NCBI GenBank assembly: GCA_902506565.1
Contig: LR732703.1
Span: 1,720,643-1,784,642, forward strand
DNA: 64,000 nucleotides
Direction of reading: 5' to 3'
Origin: Burkholderiales bacterium 8X
GTDB lineage: Bacteria; Pseudomonadota; Gammaproteobacteria; Burkholderiales; Burkholderiaceae_C
The notes below the pieces were generated by a model. That model had not been told where the DNA came from and did no database searches. It saw only the letters and a list, made by a program, of their open reading frames with translations. Position numbers and translations under genes: made by a program. Below, piece after piece: positions 35,757 through 44,527 of this stretch. Position 1 is the stretch's first letter, and the number at the start of each line of letters is the position of its first letter.

Positions 35757-36476
35757 CTAATTGCTCCGAGTCTTCAACTCATCGAGGTAGTTGTAGATGG
35801 TGAAGCGAGTGACGCCGAGCGCAGCGGCCGCCCGTTCGATACCGCCGCGCACCATGAAGAGTCCGCGCTCCTGCATCGCCTGGACAGCCGCCATCTTCTC
35901 GTCCTTGTCCATCTTCGCGACGGGCTTGCCGTTCCGCCGCACGGCCGACGAAACGATGTCGCGCATCAATGCTTCCATGTCGGGCAACTCGTCGCGCGCC
36001 GCGGCGGGAGCCAGGGCCTCGCGCATCGGCAACATGCGTGCGAGCAGCTTCTGCGCGGCTTCGATCGCCTCGAAGTCGGCGTTAAGGCACAACGCCGCAA
36101 ATGTGTCGCCAAGCGAGTCGCGGAACATCGCCGTTGCCGACACCAGCTGCCTGCCGTCGCGTGCGAAGGTCGAATAAGGGTAGACGGTCGTGTGCTCCGC
36201 CGGCGACGCCAGCGCCTTGCCTTCTGCCAGGATGGCCAAGGCCTTGTCGTTCTTCGGCCCGGCCAACACCGGGCTGCCGAGGGTTCGGCCGGTGACATGG
36301 CCATTGGCAATCTGCAGTACCGACTGCTCGGGGCGCGTCAGGTCGTGCAACACGACCTCGACATGGTCACCGACCATCGCGCCGAGCATCGGCACGAGCG
36401 TCGCCAGCGTTGCGAGGACGAGGTCTCGCTCGCGCTGCACTACCGGGTCGAGACGCGCAGCCGCCTTCTTTCTCAT
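35757..36476 (-). CDS. YheO/DauR-type PAS-HTH transcriptional regulator
   Basis: A 239-residue regulator. An N-terminal YheO-like PAS domain (VGDHVEVVLHDLTRPEQSVL, IANGHVTGRTLGSPV, YPYSTFARDGRQLVSATAMF) is followed by a C-terminal HTH (GIERAAAALGVTRFTIYNYLDEL). DauR of Pseudomonas, which represses D-arginine catabolism, has this layout. The ATG at 36476 overlaps the TGA of the RidA gene as ATGA, so regulator and RidA are co-translated. A 16-bp palindrome upstream of ridA (37045-37060) is a candidate operator controlling both divergent transcripts. Confidence 0.9.
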   Translation of the reverse strand: MRKKAAARLDPVVQRERDLVLATLATLVPMLGAMVGDHVEVVLHDLTRPEQSVLQIANGHVTGRTLGSPVLAGPKNDKALAILAEGKALASPAEHTTVYPYSTFARDGRQLVSATAMFRDSLGDTFAALCLNADFEAIEAAQKLLARMLPMREALAPAAARDELPDMEALMRDIVSSAVRRNGKPVAKMDKDEKMAAVQAMQERGLFMVRGGIERAAAALGVTRFTIYNYLDELKTRSN

Positions 36477-36976
36477 CGGTCCGAATCCAGCTCCGCGACC
36501 AATTCGATTTCGACCGCGATGTCGAACGGCAGATCGTGCGCCGACACCGCGCTGCGCGCATGCCGGCCGCGCTCGCCGAAGACCTCGACCAGGAGGTCGG
36601 AGGCGCCATCGACCACCAGGTGCTCGCGATGAAAGCCGCGATCGCACTGCACCCACGCCAACAGCTTCAAGATGCGCGTGACCCGATCGAGTGAGCCTGC
36701 CTGCTGGCGCAGGATCGCGAGCGAATTGAGGATCGTGAGGCGCGCTGCCTGGTAGCCCTCTTCGATCGTCAACTCGGTGCCGACCCGGCCTCGATGAATC
36801 ACCTTGCCATCCCGCATCGGACCTTGGCCTGCCAAGAAGATCAGCCGGCCACTCCGCGTCGCGGTCACGTAATTGGCGGCGGGCATCGGCGCCCGGGGCA
36901 GCTCGATGCCGAGCGCGACCAGCCGCTCTTCGGCGCCGGCAGGCGGGTGTGACTCGATGCGGCTCGTTTTTTCCAT
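36473..36976 (-). CDS. RidA (YjgF/UK114) family protein
   Basis: A 167-residue RidA-family protein of the longer subtype: LGIELPRAPMPAANYVTATR, then SGRLIFLAGQGPMRDG, and the C-terminal VFGERGRHARSAVSAHDLPF. The arginine of GRHARSAV corresponds to the active-site arginine that binds carboxylates, although the canonical Rid spacing differs. Rid proteins hydrolyse reactive enamine/imine intermediates released by PLP enzymes. The ATG at 36976 has AGGAG 7 bases upstream. It is divergent from a PLP-dependent aminotransferase-like gene, which fits a detoxification role for that enzyme's intermediate. Confidence 0.92.
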   Translation of the reverse strand: MEKTSRIESHPPAGAEERLVALGIELPRAPMPAANYVTATRSGRLIFLAGQGPMRDGKVIHRGRVGTELTIEEGYQAARLTILNSLAILRQQAGSLDRVTRILKLLAWVQCDRGFHREHLVVDGASDLLVEVFGERGRHARSAVSAHDLPFDIAVEIELVAELDSDR

Positions 36977-37044
36977 CAACAGCTCCTCATCCACTTCTTG
37001 ACAGGTCGGCAGGGCGGCACATACAGTGATGTTAAACAGCTTGT

Positions 37045-37060
37045 TGAAGTACTTCAACTA
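37045..37060. promoter_or_regulatory. 16-bp perfect palindrome between ridA and the aminotransferase gene
   Basis: GTTGAAGT-ACTTCAAC in the 115-bp divergent intergenic region, 32 bases upstream of the aminotransferase ATG and 69 bases upstream of the RidA ATG. It is the natural operator candidate for the PAS-HTH regulator encoded downstream of ridA. Confidence 0.6.
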
Positions 37061-37091
37061 AAAGTCAACCGCAAAAGCCTGCGCTTCTCCG

Positions 37092-38189
37092 ATGCCTACC
37101 GTGCCTGTTGTCGAACGCTCCGACCGTTTCCGCGGGCTCTTTCCCTATCTGGACGAGCGCGTCTACCTTGACACCGCGGCAGCCGGCCTTTGCTGGAAGG
37201 GGCACGGAGAAGCGGTCGCGCGCTTCTACGACGATGTCAAGAACCGCGGCTACGACGCGCGGCCCGAATGGTGGGCGCTCTTGAATCGCGTGCGCTCTCG
37301 CGTCGCGAAGTGGCTCGGCGTTAAGGCCGAGGACGTCACGTTCGTCATGAACACCACGGACGGTCTCAACCTGGCCTCCCACAGCATCGACTTTCGCAAA
37401 GGCGATCGCATCGTCCTGGCAGACGACGAGTTTCCGTCCGTCGCGTTGATCTGGGCAGCGGCCGAGCGGGCCGGCGCGGAGCTGGTGCGCGTGAAGATTC
37501 CGACGGAAGTCGAGCGGCAGTCGGCCTTGCTCGAGGCGGTGGACGGCCGTACCCGCGTACTGGCGGTATCGCAAACGCATTCGAGCACCGGCACCACCGT
37601 CGACCTCGATGCCCTCGCCCGCCACTGCCATGCGCAAGGCGCCTTGCTGATGGTCGACGGCATCCAGGCGCTCGGCGCGGTTTCGACCCGGCTCGACCAG
37701 GTCGACATCTACATCTCGTCGTTCTTCAAGTGGATGCTGTCGGGCTTCGGTTTCGGGGTCCTGGTGACCTCGCCGCGGGCTCGCCAGGCGATGACACCCG
37801 CATGGCGCGGCTACGCGAACATGGACGACCCCACACAGCTGCAGTACGCGCACGTCAACATCCCCGCTCTCTACGGCCTCGACGCCACGCTCGATCTCTT
37901 CGAGGAGATCGGCTGGGACGCGGTGTACGCGCAAGTTCGACTGCTGGGCGATGCGCTCGTCGCCGCAAGCGACCGGCACGGGCTCGACCTGATCACACCG
38001 CGCAATCGACGCGCCGGCATCTTCGTCTTTCGTGCGCCCGACGGCGAAGCCGCCCGTCTAACGCTGGCCAAACGGAACATCAGCGTCTCGGCGCGCGGCG
38101 AGGGTCTGCGCGTATCGCCGCATTTCTACAACACGACACAGGAAGTCGAGCGATGCGCGGCCGAGATGGCCGAGGTCCTGGCAGCCTGA
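37092..38189 (+). CDS. Class V aminotransferase-fold PLP enzyme
   Basis: A 365-residue fold-type I PLP enzyme of the class V group (cysteine desulfurase / isopenicillin-N epimerase-like). The N-terminus is YLDTAAAGLC, the phosphate site NTTDGLNLASHS, the cofactor aspartate Asp189 in LLMVDGIQALGA and the Schiff-base lysine Lys213 in SSFFKWMLSGFGFGV. No reactive-cysteine loop of SufS/IscS is evident, so a desulfurase role is unlikely. It is the first gene ahead of a four-gene amino-acid ABC transporter and divergent from RidA. That context suggests transamination, epimerisation or elimination on an imported amino acid. Confidence 0.9.
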   Translation: MPTVPVVERSDRFRGLFPYLDERVYLDTAAAGLCWKGHGEAVARFYDDVKNRGYDARPEWWALLNRVRSRVAKWLGVKAEDVTFVMNTTDGLNLASHSIDFRKGDRIVLADDEFPSVALIWAAAERAGAELVRVKIPTEVERQSALLEAVDGRTRVLAVSQTHSSTGTTVDLDALARHCHAQGALLMVDGIQALGAVSTRLDQVDIYISSFFKWMLSGFGFGVLVTSPRARQAMTPAWRGYANMDDPTQLQYAHVNIPALYGLDATLDLFEEIGWDAVYAQVRLLGDALVAASDRHGLDLITPRNRRAGIFVFRAPDGEAARLTLAKRNISVSARGEGLRVSPHFYNTTQEVERCAAEMAEVLAA

Positions 38190-38222
38190 GCCTTCGTCCG
38201 AACCGACCCAAGGAGCTTTTCC

Positions 38223-39320
38223 ATGCCGCGTCTTCAACCTTGCGCACGCCGACTGGCGCTGGCGTTCACCCTGAGCATCCTCGGCGTCGGCGCAGGGGCG
38301 CAGGCACCTGCACCATCGCCGGCGCCATCGCCCGCAGCGCCGGCGACGGGATCGGCCACCTCGTCCAGCCCGATCTCTTCCGCAACACTGGCCGCGGTCA
38401 AGGCGCGTGGCGTGCTCAACTGCGGCGTGATCGGCAGCGCGTCGAACTTCTCGCTGCCCGACAGCCAGGGCGTGATGCGCGGGCTCGATGCCGACATGTG
38501 CCGCGGTGTCGCGGCGGCCGTGCTGGGCGACGCCAACAAGGTCAAGTTCGTGAGCCTTACACCGGCACAGCGGCTGGTGGCGGTGCAGTCGGGCGAGGTC
38601 GACACATCCTTCTCGCAGATCACCTGGACACTCGCACGCGAGTCGAAATCGGGCGTTCAGTTCACCGGCACCTACTTCTTCGACACCTATGGCCTGATGG
38701 TGCCCAAGGCGCTCAAGGTCGCCAATGCCGCCAAGCTGGGCGGCGCGAGCGTGTGCATGATCACCGGCCCCGGCGAGACCAACGCGGCCGAATTCTTCGG
38801 CAAGAACAAGTTGCGCTACAAGGCGGTGCCTTTTTCCGAAGGCGAGCAGATGCGCAAGGCGTTCCTCTCGAAGCGATGCGACGCGATCTTCCACAGCCTG
38901 TCCGCGCTCGCCACCTTCAAGAACACCCTCGGCGCGCAGGCCGACGACTACCTGCTGCTGCCCGAAACCTATGCGCGCGAACCGCTCGCCGGCGTGGTGC
39001 GCAAGGGAGACGATCGCTGGTTCGACATCGTGCGCTATGCGCTCAACGCGATGGTCAATGCCGAGGAGCTGGGAGTGACTTCCAAGAACCTCAAGACCTT
39101 CGCAGCTTCGACCGACCCCAACATCCGGCGGCTGCTCGGCACCGAGGCAGATCTCGGCCCCTCAATGGGTCTCGACAAGGAGTGGGCCGCCAACATCATT
39201 GCGCAGGTCGGCAACTATGGCGAAGTGTTCGATCGCGCCTTCGCCGACACCGGCATGCCGCGCGCCCAGAACCGGCTGGCCGAGCAGGGTGGACTGATGT
39301 ACGCCGTGCCGATGCGCTGA
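38223..39320 (+). CDS. Amino-acid ABC transporter substrate-binding protein (AapJ-like)
   Basis: A 365-residue periplasmic binding protein. The signal peptide ends near GAQAPAP and is followed by a proline/alanine/serine-rich linker (about residues 25-50). The type II binding domain starts at TLAAVKARGVLNCGVIGSAS and contains GLDADMCRGVAAAVLGD and NRLAEQGGLMYAVPMR, which match the AapJ/BztA general L-amino-acid receptor family. An AAGGAG box precedes the ATG. It lies 33 bp after the aminotransferase gene and 8 bp before the first permease gene, so all five genes probably form one operon. Confidence 0.95.
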   Translation: MPRLQPCARRLALAFTLSILGVGAGAQAPAPSPAPSPAAPATGSATSSSPISSATLAAVKARGVLNCGVIGSASNFSLPDSQGVMRGLDADMCRGVAAAVLGDANKVKFVSLTPAQRLVAVQSGEVDTSFSQITWTLARESKSGVQFTGTYFFDTYGLMVPKALKVANAAKLGGASVCMITGPGETNAAEFFGKNKLRYKAVPFSEGEQMRKAFLSKRCDAIFHSLSALATFKNTLGAQADDYLLLPETYAREPLAGVVRKGDDRWFDIVRYALNAMVNAEELGVTSKNLKTFAASTDPNIRRLLGTEADLGPSMGLDKEWAANIIAQVGNYGEVFDRAFADTGMPRAQNRLAEQGGLMYAVPMR

Positions 39321-39328
39321 TCCGCCGA

Positions 39329-40312
39329 ATGTCGACCGAGCCGGGCAGCCAGCCGCCGCAACGCCCGCCTTCGGCAGGCTGGAACTGGCGTGCCGTGCTG
39401 CGGCAGGCCTTGGCCTTCGGCCTGCTGGCGGCGCTGCTGGTGCTGATGTTCCGGCTGACCAGCGCCAACCTGCAGGCGCGCGGCGTGCAGACGGGCTTCG
39501 ACTTCCTCGGCAAGCCGGCGGTCACGCCCATCTTCAGTTCGCCGGTCGAATTCGAAGCGGGCGTCGACTCCTTCGGCTGGGCCTTCGTGGCGGGTGCGCT
39601 CAATTCGCTCAAGCTCACCGGCGCCGCCATCGTGCTCGCGACCCTTGTCGGGCTGGTGGTCGGCGTGGGTGCGTTGGCGCGCAACCCAATGGCGCGCGGC
39701 ATCGCACTCGCCTATGTCGAGCTCATGCGCAACGTTCCGGTGCTGCTGCACATCGCTTTCTGGTACGGGTTGATGCTCGAGCTGCCGGCTGCATCGGTGG
39801 CATCGGAGGGCGCCGGCGCCAGCTGGCTGCTGGCGAGCAATCGAGGCATCTTCCTGTTCCCGACGATCGATGGCCTGGACGTACACGGGGCGGTGTCGAT
39901 GCAGCCCGAGTTTGCGGCGCTCTTGGTCGGCATCTCGCTCTACACCGCGGCCTTCATCGCCGAGATCGTGCGGGCCGCGGTCGGCTCGCTCCCGAGCGGT
40001 CAACTCGAAGCGGCTTCGGCGCTGGGACTCACGCGCGCCGCGAGCCTGCGCCGGGTGCTGGCGCCACAAGCGCTGCGCGTGGGCTTGCCGCCGCTCGCAA
40101 GCGAATACATCGGCATCTTCAAGAACAGCACCCTGGCTGTCGCCATCGGCTATCAAGACTTCATGGCAGTCGGCGAGACGATGCTCACCGACACCGGCCA
40201 GGCCGTGGAGGTCATGGCGATCGTCATCGTCTTCTATGCCGGTGTCAGCCTGCTGGTCAGCGCGGCCATGCATGGCTTCGAAAGCCGACAGCGGCAATGG
40301 GGCGCCGCGTGA
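39329..40312 (+). CDS. Amino-acid ABC transporter permease (AapQ-like)
   Basis: A 327-residue permease with a predicted N-terminal membrane helix ([20 protein letters not shown]), a periplasmic stretch, then the five-helix HisM-type core ([20 protein letters not shown] onward). The EAA coupling loop is [20 protein letters not shown] followed by [15 protein letters not shown]. The ATG at 39329 gives a start 8 bp after the binding-protein stop. It pairs with the next gene to form the heterodimeric channel. It is shorter than Rhizobium AapQ, mainly in the periplasmic region. Confidence 0.94.
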   Translation: MSTEPGSQPPQRPPSAGWNWRAVLRQALAFGLLAALLVLMFRLTSANLQARGVQTGFDFLGKPAVTPIFSSPVEFEAGVDSFGWAFVAGALNSLKLTGAAIVLATLVGLVVGVGALARNPMARGIALAYVELMRNVPVLLHIAFWYGLMLELPAASVASEGAGASWLLASNRGIFLFPTIDGLDVHGAVSMQPEFAALLVGISLYTAAFIAEIVRAAVGSLPSGQLEAASALGLTRAASLRRVLAPQALRVGLPPLASEYIGIFKNSTLAVAIGYQDFMAVGETMLTDTGQAVEVMAIVIVFYAGVSLLVSAAMHGFESRQRQWGAA

Positions 40313-41427
40313 GCGACCCGCTGTTCGTGGCGACCAGCCGCATCGCTCCGGCAGCGCCGCCCGGCATGCGGGGCGGCTGGCGGGGCCGGCTTCGCCGCGC
40401 CTTCTTCGCGACGCCGATGACCGGGGCGGTCACCGTGCTGCTGGCGACGCTTCTGGCTGTGTGCGCCTGGAAGTTGTTCGCATGGGGCGTGATCGATGCA
40501 GTCTTCACCACGCAGGGCCGGGGGCCGGACGCCTGCCGCTTCGAGGGCGCCGGCGCCTGCTGGGCGGTGGTCGGCGACAAGCTTCGGTTGATCCTTTTCG
40601 GCATCTACCCTTATGCGCACCAATGGCGCGCGGCGTTGGCGATCGGCGTCTTGGTCGCGATGTATGCGCTGTCCACACGACCCGCGTGGTGGAACCTGCG
40701 GCTGGCCGTGGCATGCCTGGTCGGGCTCGCGGCTTTTGGCGTGCTGATGCGAGGCGGCGTCCTCGGCCTGGTCGTGGTGCCAGAGGACCAGTGGGGCGGG
40801 CTGCCGGTCACCCTCATCCTTGCCACGCTCGGCCTTGCTGCCGGCTTTCCGATCGCGATCGGGCTGGCATTGCTGCGCAGCTCGCCGCATCCGGGCGTCG
40901 GCAAGGCGCTGGCCGTGGCCTACATCGAGATCGTGCGCAGCGTGCCGCTGCTGGCGGTGCTGTTCCTGGCGAGCGTGATGGTGCCGCTCTTTCTGCCACC
41001 GGGCATGGACCTTTCGAAACTGTTGCGCGTGCTGATCGCCTTCGCGCTCTTCACTGCCGCCTACCTGGCCGAGGTGATTCGCGGGGGCCTGCAGGTGGTA
41101 CCGCGAGGTCAACGCGAAGCAGCCGCCGCACTCGGCCTTTCGCCGCGAACGGTCGCCCTGCAGATCGTGCTGCCGCAGGCGCTGACGGCCGTCATGCCGG
41201 CGCTGGTCAACGTGTTCATCGCCTTCTTCAAGGCGACCTCGATCGTCGTCATCGTCGGCATCTTCGACCTCATGACCGCTGCGAAGCGCGCCGTTGCCGA
41301 CGCGCAGTGGCAAGGCTTCGGCACGGAGGTGTACCTGTTCGTGGGCGCGGTCTATTTCATCTTCTGCTTCGCGATGTCGCGCTACAGCGCGAGGCTGCAT
41401 GCGCGCTTGAACAAGGGACGCCGCTGA
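40297..41427 (+). CDS. Amino-acid ABC transporter permease (AapM-like)
   Basis: A 376-residue permease. It has extra N-terminal membrane helices (about residues 42-62, 108-126, 133-150) before the canonical core ([20 protein letters not shown]) and the EAA loop [20 protein letters not shown]. The long N-terminus with a periplasmic insert is characteristic of AapM/BztC-type subunits. The ATG at 40297 overlaps the previous gene by 16 bases; a GTG at 40309 would overlap its TGA by 4 bases and is an equally good start. It is the second half of the transporter channel. Confidence 0.94.
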   Translation: MGRRVSDPLFVATSRIAPAAPPGMRGGWRGRLRRAFFATPMTGAVTVLLATLLAVCAWKLFAWGVIDAVFTTQGRGPDACRFEGAGACWAVVGDKLRLILFGIYPYAHQWRAALAIGVLVAMYALSTRPAWWNLRLAVACLVGLAAFGVLMRGGVLGLVVVPEDQWGGLPVTLILATLGLAAGFPIAIGLALLRSSPHPGVGKALAVAYIEIVRSVPLLAVLFLASVMVPLFLPPGMDLSKLLRVLIAFALFTAAYLAEVIRGGLQVVPRGQREAAAALGLSPRTVALQIVLPQALTAVMPALVNVFIAFFKATSIVVIVGIFDLMTAAKRAVADAQWQGFGTEVYLFVGAVYFIFCFAMSRYSARLHARLNKGRR

Positions 41428-41429
41428 CC

Positions 41430-42185
41430 ATGGCGACATCCTCCACCGAGGCACCCATCCTGCGTGTCGACGGGCTCAACAAATGGTACGGCGACTATCA
41501 CGCCTTGCGGGACATCGAGCTTTGCGTCGGGCCGCGTGAGCGAATCGTGATCTGCGGGCCGTCGGGGTCGGGCAAGTCGTCGCTGATTCGCTGCTTCAAT
41601 GGCATCGAGGTCTTTCAGACCGGCAAGCTGCAGGTGGGCGGCATCGACCTGGCGCCCGGCGGCGAAGGCGATGTGTTGATGGTGCGGCGAACCGTCGGCA
41701 TGGTGTTCCAGCAATTCAACCTGTTCCCGCATCTGACGGTCTTGCAGAACTGCACGCTGGCACCGGTCTCGACACGCCGGATGAACGCGCGCGAGGCCGA
41801 GGCGCACGCGATGGTGCTGCTTGCCAAGGTGCGGGTGGCCGAGCACGCGGCCAAGTTCCCGGCCCAGCTTTCAGGCGGCCAGCAGCAGCGCGTCGCGATC
41901 GCGCGTGCCCTCTGCATGAAACCCAGTTTGATGCTCTTCGACGAGCCGACGTCTGCACTCGACCCCGAGATGGTCAAGGAAGTCCTGGACACGATGATCT
42001 CGCTGGCCAGCGAGGGCATGGCCATGGTGTGCGTCACGCATGAAATGGGCTTTGCCAAGCAGGTTGCCGACCGTGTCGTCTTCATGGACGAAGGGCAGAT
42101 CCTCGAGATTGCCAGGCCGGGGGATTTCTTCGAGGCGCCGCGGCACGAGCGTGCCAGGAGCTTCTTGGGGAGTCTTTTCAGGTAG
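41430..42185 (+). CDS. Amino-acid ABC transporter ATP-binding protein (AapP-like)
   Basis: A 251-residue ATPase that energises the permease pair. Walker [11 protein letters not shown], the Q-loop [12 protein letters not shown], signature LSGGQQQR, Walker [15 protein letters not shown] and the H-loop VTHEMGF are all intact. It resembles GlnQ/HisP-type polar amino-acid ATPases. The ATG at 41430 lies 2 bases after the AapM-like stop and is the last gene of the operon. No clear terminator follows. Confidence 0.95.
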   Translation: MATSSTEAPILRVDGLNKWYGDYHALRDIELCVGPRERIVICGPSGSGKSSLIRCFNGIEVFQTGKLQVGGIDLAPGGEGDVLMVRRTVGMVFQQFNLFPHLTVLQNCTLAPVSTRRMNAREAEAHAMVLLAKVRVAEHAAKFPAQLSGGQQQRVAIARALCMKPSLMLFDEPTSALDPEMVKEVLDTMISLASEGMAMVCVTHEMGFAKQVADRVVFMDEGQILEIARPGDFFEAPRHERARSFLGSLFR

Positions 42186-42498
42186 CGCACTCGGTGTGCT
42201 TGAACCCATCGACTGGGCCACCAAGGTCATCGAACCGCTGTTGCGGGCGCGGCCTTCCCGACTGCACAAGCATCGCCCGATAGGCCGCGCAGGGCGTGTG
42301 GCTGTCACAAAACCATGAGCTGACGTCGCTATATTGGCCTGCCTCACCCATTGCGGTGCGTTGCAAGCTTTTTCTCATGAAATCCATCAAGGCCGCCTGC
42401 AAGCCGATCGAGACCGACACCGCCCAACACCCATTGGGCGAAGCACGATGCTGGCAGGTCCAAGCTCAATGACTGTTCCAAGCACATCAGGGAGTGGC
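42186..42498. other. Intergenic stretch with a perfect inverted repeat
   Basis: 313 bases between the ABC operon and the CYTH-CHAD gene with no gene recognised. CGCCCAA (42421-42427) and TTGGGCG (42434-42440) form a 7-bp stem with a 6-base loop; there is no T-run, so it could be an operator or a structure near the CYTH-CHAD start. Confidence 0.4.
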
Positions 42499-44022
42499 AT
42501 GCCGGAGGCGATCGGATCGAACTCCGAGTTCGAGATCAAGTTCCAGGTCGAAGCGGCCGAGGCCGAGGCTGTCCAAGCCGATGTCGGCCGTGGCGATTCC
42601 AGGCAAGAGCGTTTGCGGGCGCTTTACTACGACACACCGGACGGCGCACTTGCCGCTGCACGAATCGTCCTCCGTGTCAGGAAAGAAGGCGCTCACTGGG
42701 TGCAAACCGCCAAGGCTCCCGGCAAGGGAGCGCTTCATCGGCTCGAGCACAACGTTCCGCTGCCTCCTGGCCGCACTGCACCGCGCCCCGAGTTGATGCG
42801 CCATGCGGGTACGCCGATCGGAACCCTGATCGAGCGCGCGCTGAAATCGTCCGCCGCAACCGTCGAGGCAATCGAACTGGTTTCCCTCTACAGCACCGAC
42901 ATTCGCCGCATCTCGCGGCAGATCCAGATCGGCGACGCCACTGTCGAACTCGCCTTCGACCGCGGCGAGATCCGAGCGTCGGGCAAGCGCCGCGCTGTCT
43001 GCGAGCTCGAACTCGAACTCAAGGAAGGCGACCCGAGGTCGTTGCTTGAATTGGCCGAACGCTGGCGAGCGCGGCATCGGCTCTGGATCAACAGCATCTC
43101 GAAGTCGGCCCGCGGCGAGCGGCTGGCTCGGGGCGTGACATTCGGGCCTGCCATCAAGGCGCAGGCGCGGCGGCTGGAGGTGCCCAAGTCGAAGCGGGAC
43201 GGCTCGAGCGTGTTTTGCGCCATGCTCGAATCCTGCCTCGCCCAGATATTGCCGAACGCCAGCGACATCGCTGCGGGCAGCACCGATCCCGACCAGATCC
43301 ACCAGTTGCGAGTCGGCATTCGGCGCCTTCGCACCGGCCTCCGGGAGATGAAGCCACTCGCACCCGGTCAAGATCCCGGCTGGGAGCCAGCCTTGGTCGA
43401 GGTATTCCGGTCGCTCGGCCGGCTGCGCGACCGTGACAACCTCGTCCAGAAGATCCAGCCGCGCGTGTCGCATGCGGGTGGTCCGGAACTGACGGGGCTC
43501 GAACAACACGAGCGTCCTTCGGCTTCTGCTTCCGAGATCGTTTGCGGATCGGCATTTCAGCAGGTCTTGATCCAGGTGATCGAAGCAGCGTTGCCCGACC
43601 CGGCGGCGTCGTCGCTCCCGGAAAAAGCTGTCGCCGCATGGCTCGTCAAGCGCTTGTCGAAGCTGCACCGCCAAGTCGTTCGTGACGGCCGACGCTTCGA
43701 GGAACTCGAACCCGATGCGCAGCACCGGGTTCGAAAGCGCCTGAAGCGGTTGCGCTACCTGGGAGAATTCGTCGCGCCAATTTTCGACCGCAATGCCAAG
43801 CGCTACCTGAAGGCGTTGGGTCCGGCGCAGGACGCACTGGGCGCCCACAACGACGAGGTCGCTGCGCTGGCGACCTACCGGGAGGTTGCGCTGCGCGACG
43901 GCCGCGCCTGGTTTGCTGTCGGCTGGTTGACTGCGCGACAGGCAGACAGCGCGCATGCCTGCCGAGTGGCGCTGGCCGGGCTCGCAAAGGCCAAGCCGTT
44001 CTGGAAGGCCGCGCGAAAGTAG
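42499..44022 (+). CDS. CYTH-CHAD domain protein
   Basis: A 507-residue protein. The N-terminal CYTH (triphosphate tunnel) domain starts with the ExExK motif SEFEIKFQV and covers about residues 8-205 (LYYDTPDGALAAARIVLRVR, FDRGEIRAS, CELELELKEG). The C-terminal CHAD domain (about 230-505) has histidine helices (DPDQIHQLRVGIRRLRTGLR, HRVRKRLKRLRYLGEF). CYTH domains hydrolyse inorganic tripolyphosphate and CHAD domains bind polyphosphate, so the protein probably works on or at polyP granules. The ATG at 42499 is chosen because AGGGAG precedes it; ATGs at 42448 and 42469 are alternatives. It is probably monocistronic. Confidence 0.9.
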   Translation: MPEAIGSNSEFEIKFQVEAAEAEAVQADVGRGDSRQERLRALYYDTPDGALAAARIVLRVRKEGAHWVQTAKAPGKGALHRLEHNVPLPPGRTAPRPELMRHAGTPIGTLIERALKSSAATVEAIELVSLYSTDIRRISRQIQIGDATVELAFDRGEIRASGKRRAVCELELELKEGDPRSLLELAERWRARHRLWINSISKSARGERLARGVTFGPAIKAQARRLEVPKSKRDGSSVFCAMLESCLAQILPNASDIAAGSTDPDQIHQLRVGIRRLRTGLREMKPLAPGQDPGWEPALVEVFRSLGRLRDRDNLVQKIQPRVSHAGGPELTGLEQHERPSASASEIVCGSAFQQVLIQVIEAALPDPAASSLPEKAVAAWLVKRLSKLHRQVVRDGRRFEELEPDAQHRVRKRLKRLRYLGEFVAPIFDRNAKRYLKALGPAQDALGAHNDEVAALATYREVALRDGRAWFAVGWLTARQADSAHACRVALAGLAKAKPFWKAARK

Positions 44023-44058
44023 CCGGTCCGAGCGCGAGGGTCACGCAGCCGTCACGCG

Positions 44059-44478
44059 CACCTCTTAGCCTGGGCAATCGCCCTGCTCGCGCAGTGGCTG
44101 GCCGAGCAGCACGGCGTGAGCTTCCGCTTCGGCGAGGCAGTGCTCGAGGTCGCCACGCCGCGTGTTCGAACCTCTCGCGAAACCTTGTACGCCGAGCGCG
44201 TGGCGGTGTGCACCAACACCGAACTACACGGCCTCTTTGCCGACCGGCTGGCTCGACACGATCTGCGCCTCTGCCAGCTGCAGATGCTGCGGGTACAACC
44301 CGAATCGGGCTTTCGTCTGCCGGGTTCGGTGATGGGCGATCTGAGCCTGGTGCGCTACCGCGGCTACAGCGAACTGCCGGAAGCCGCGGCCTTGCTGGCC
44401 GAGCTGCAGCGGGAGGAAGCTGAATCGCTCACCCACGGCATACACCTCATCGTCGTGCAAAGTGCGGACGGATCGCTC
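44059..44478 (+). pseudogene. Fragment of HpnW-type FAD-dependent oxidoreductase (TIGR03364 family)
   Basis: The frame reads LLAQWLAEQHGVSFRFGEAV, then VCTNTELHGLFADRL, LQMLRVQPESGFRLPGSVMG, LSLVRYRGYSELPEAAAL and GIHLIVVQSADGSL. This corresponds to the middle to C-terminal part of the DAO-fold HpnW (TIGR03364) proteins encoded beside phosphonatases. The FAD-binding N-terminus (GxGxxG) is absent upstream: the reading frame opens abruptly after the CYTH-CHAD gene. After SADGSL the sequence stops resembling the family and runs into the phnX start. About 140 of roughly 370 residues remain, so this is a double-truncated remnant, not a gene. Family identification is from recalled motif patterns. 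Confidence 0.75.
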
Positions 44479-44527
44479 GCCCGTTCTCCAGAACTGGAGA
44501 CCCTTGCAACCAGATCCATCCTCACTC

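Noticed and set aside
37730..39328. Upstream extension of the AapQ-like permease frame
   Set aside because: The open frame runs through the aminotransferase and binding-protein genes in another phase; only the part from 39329 is permease-like.
42421..42440. 7-bp stem near the CYTH-CHAD start, considered as terminator of the ABC operon
   Set aside because: It lies more than 230 bases beyond the operon end and has no T-run.
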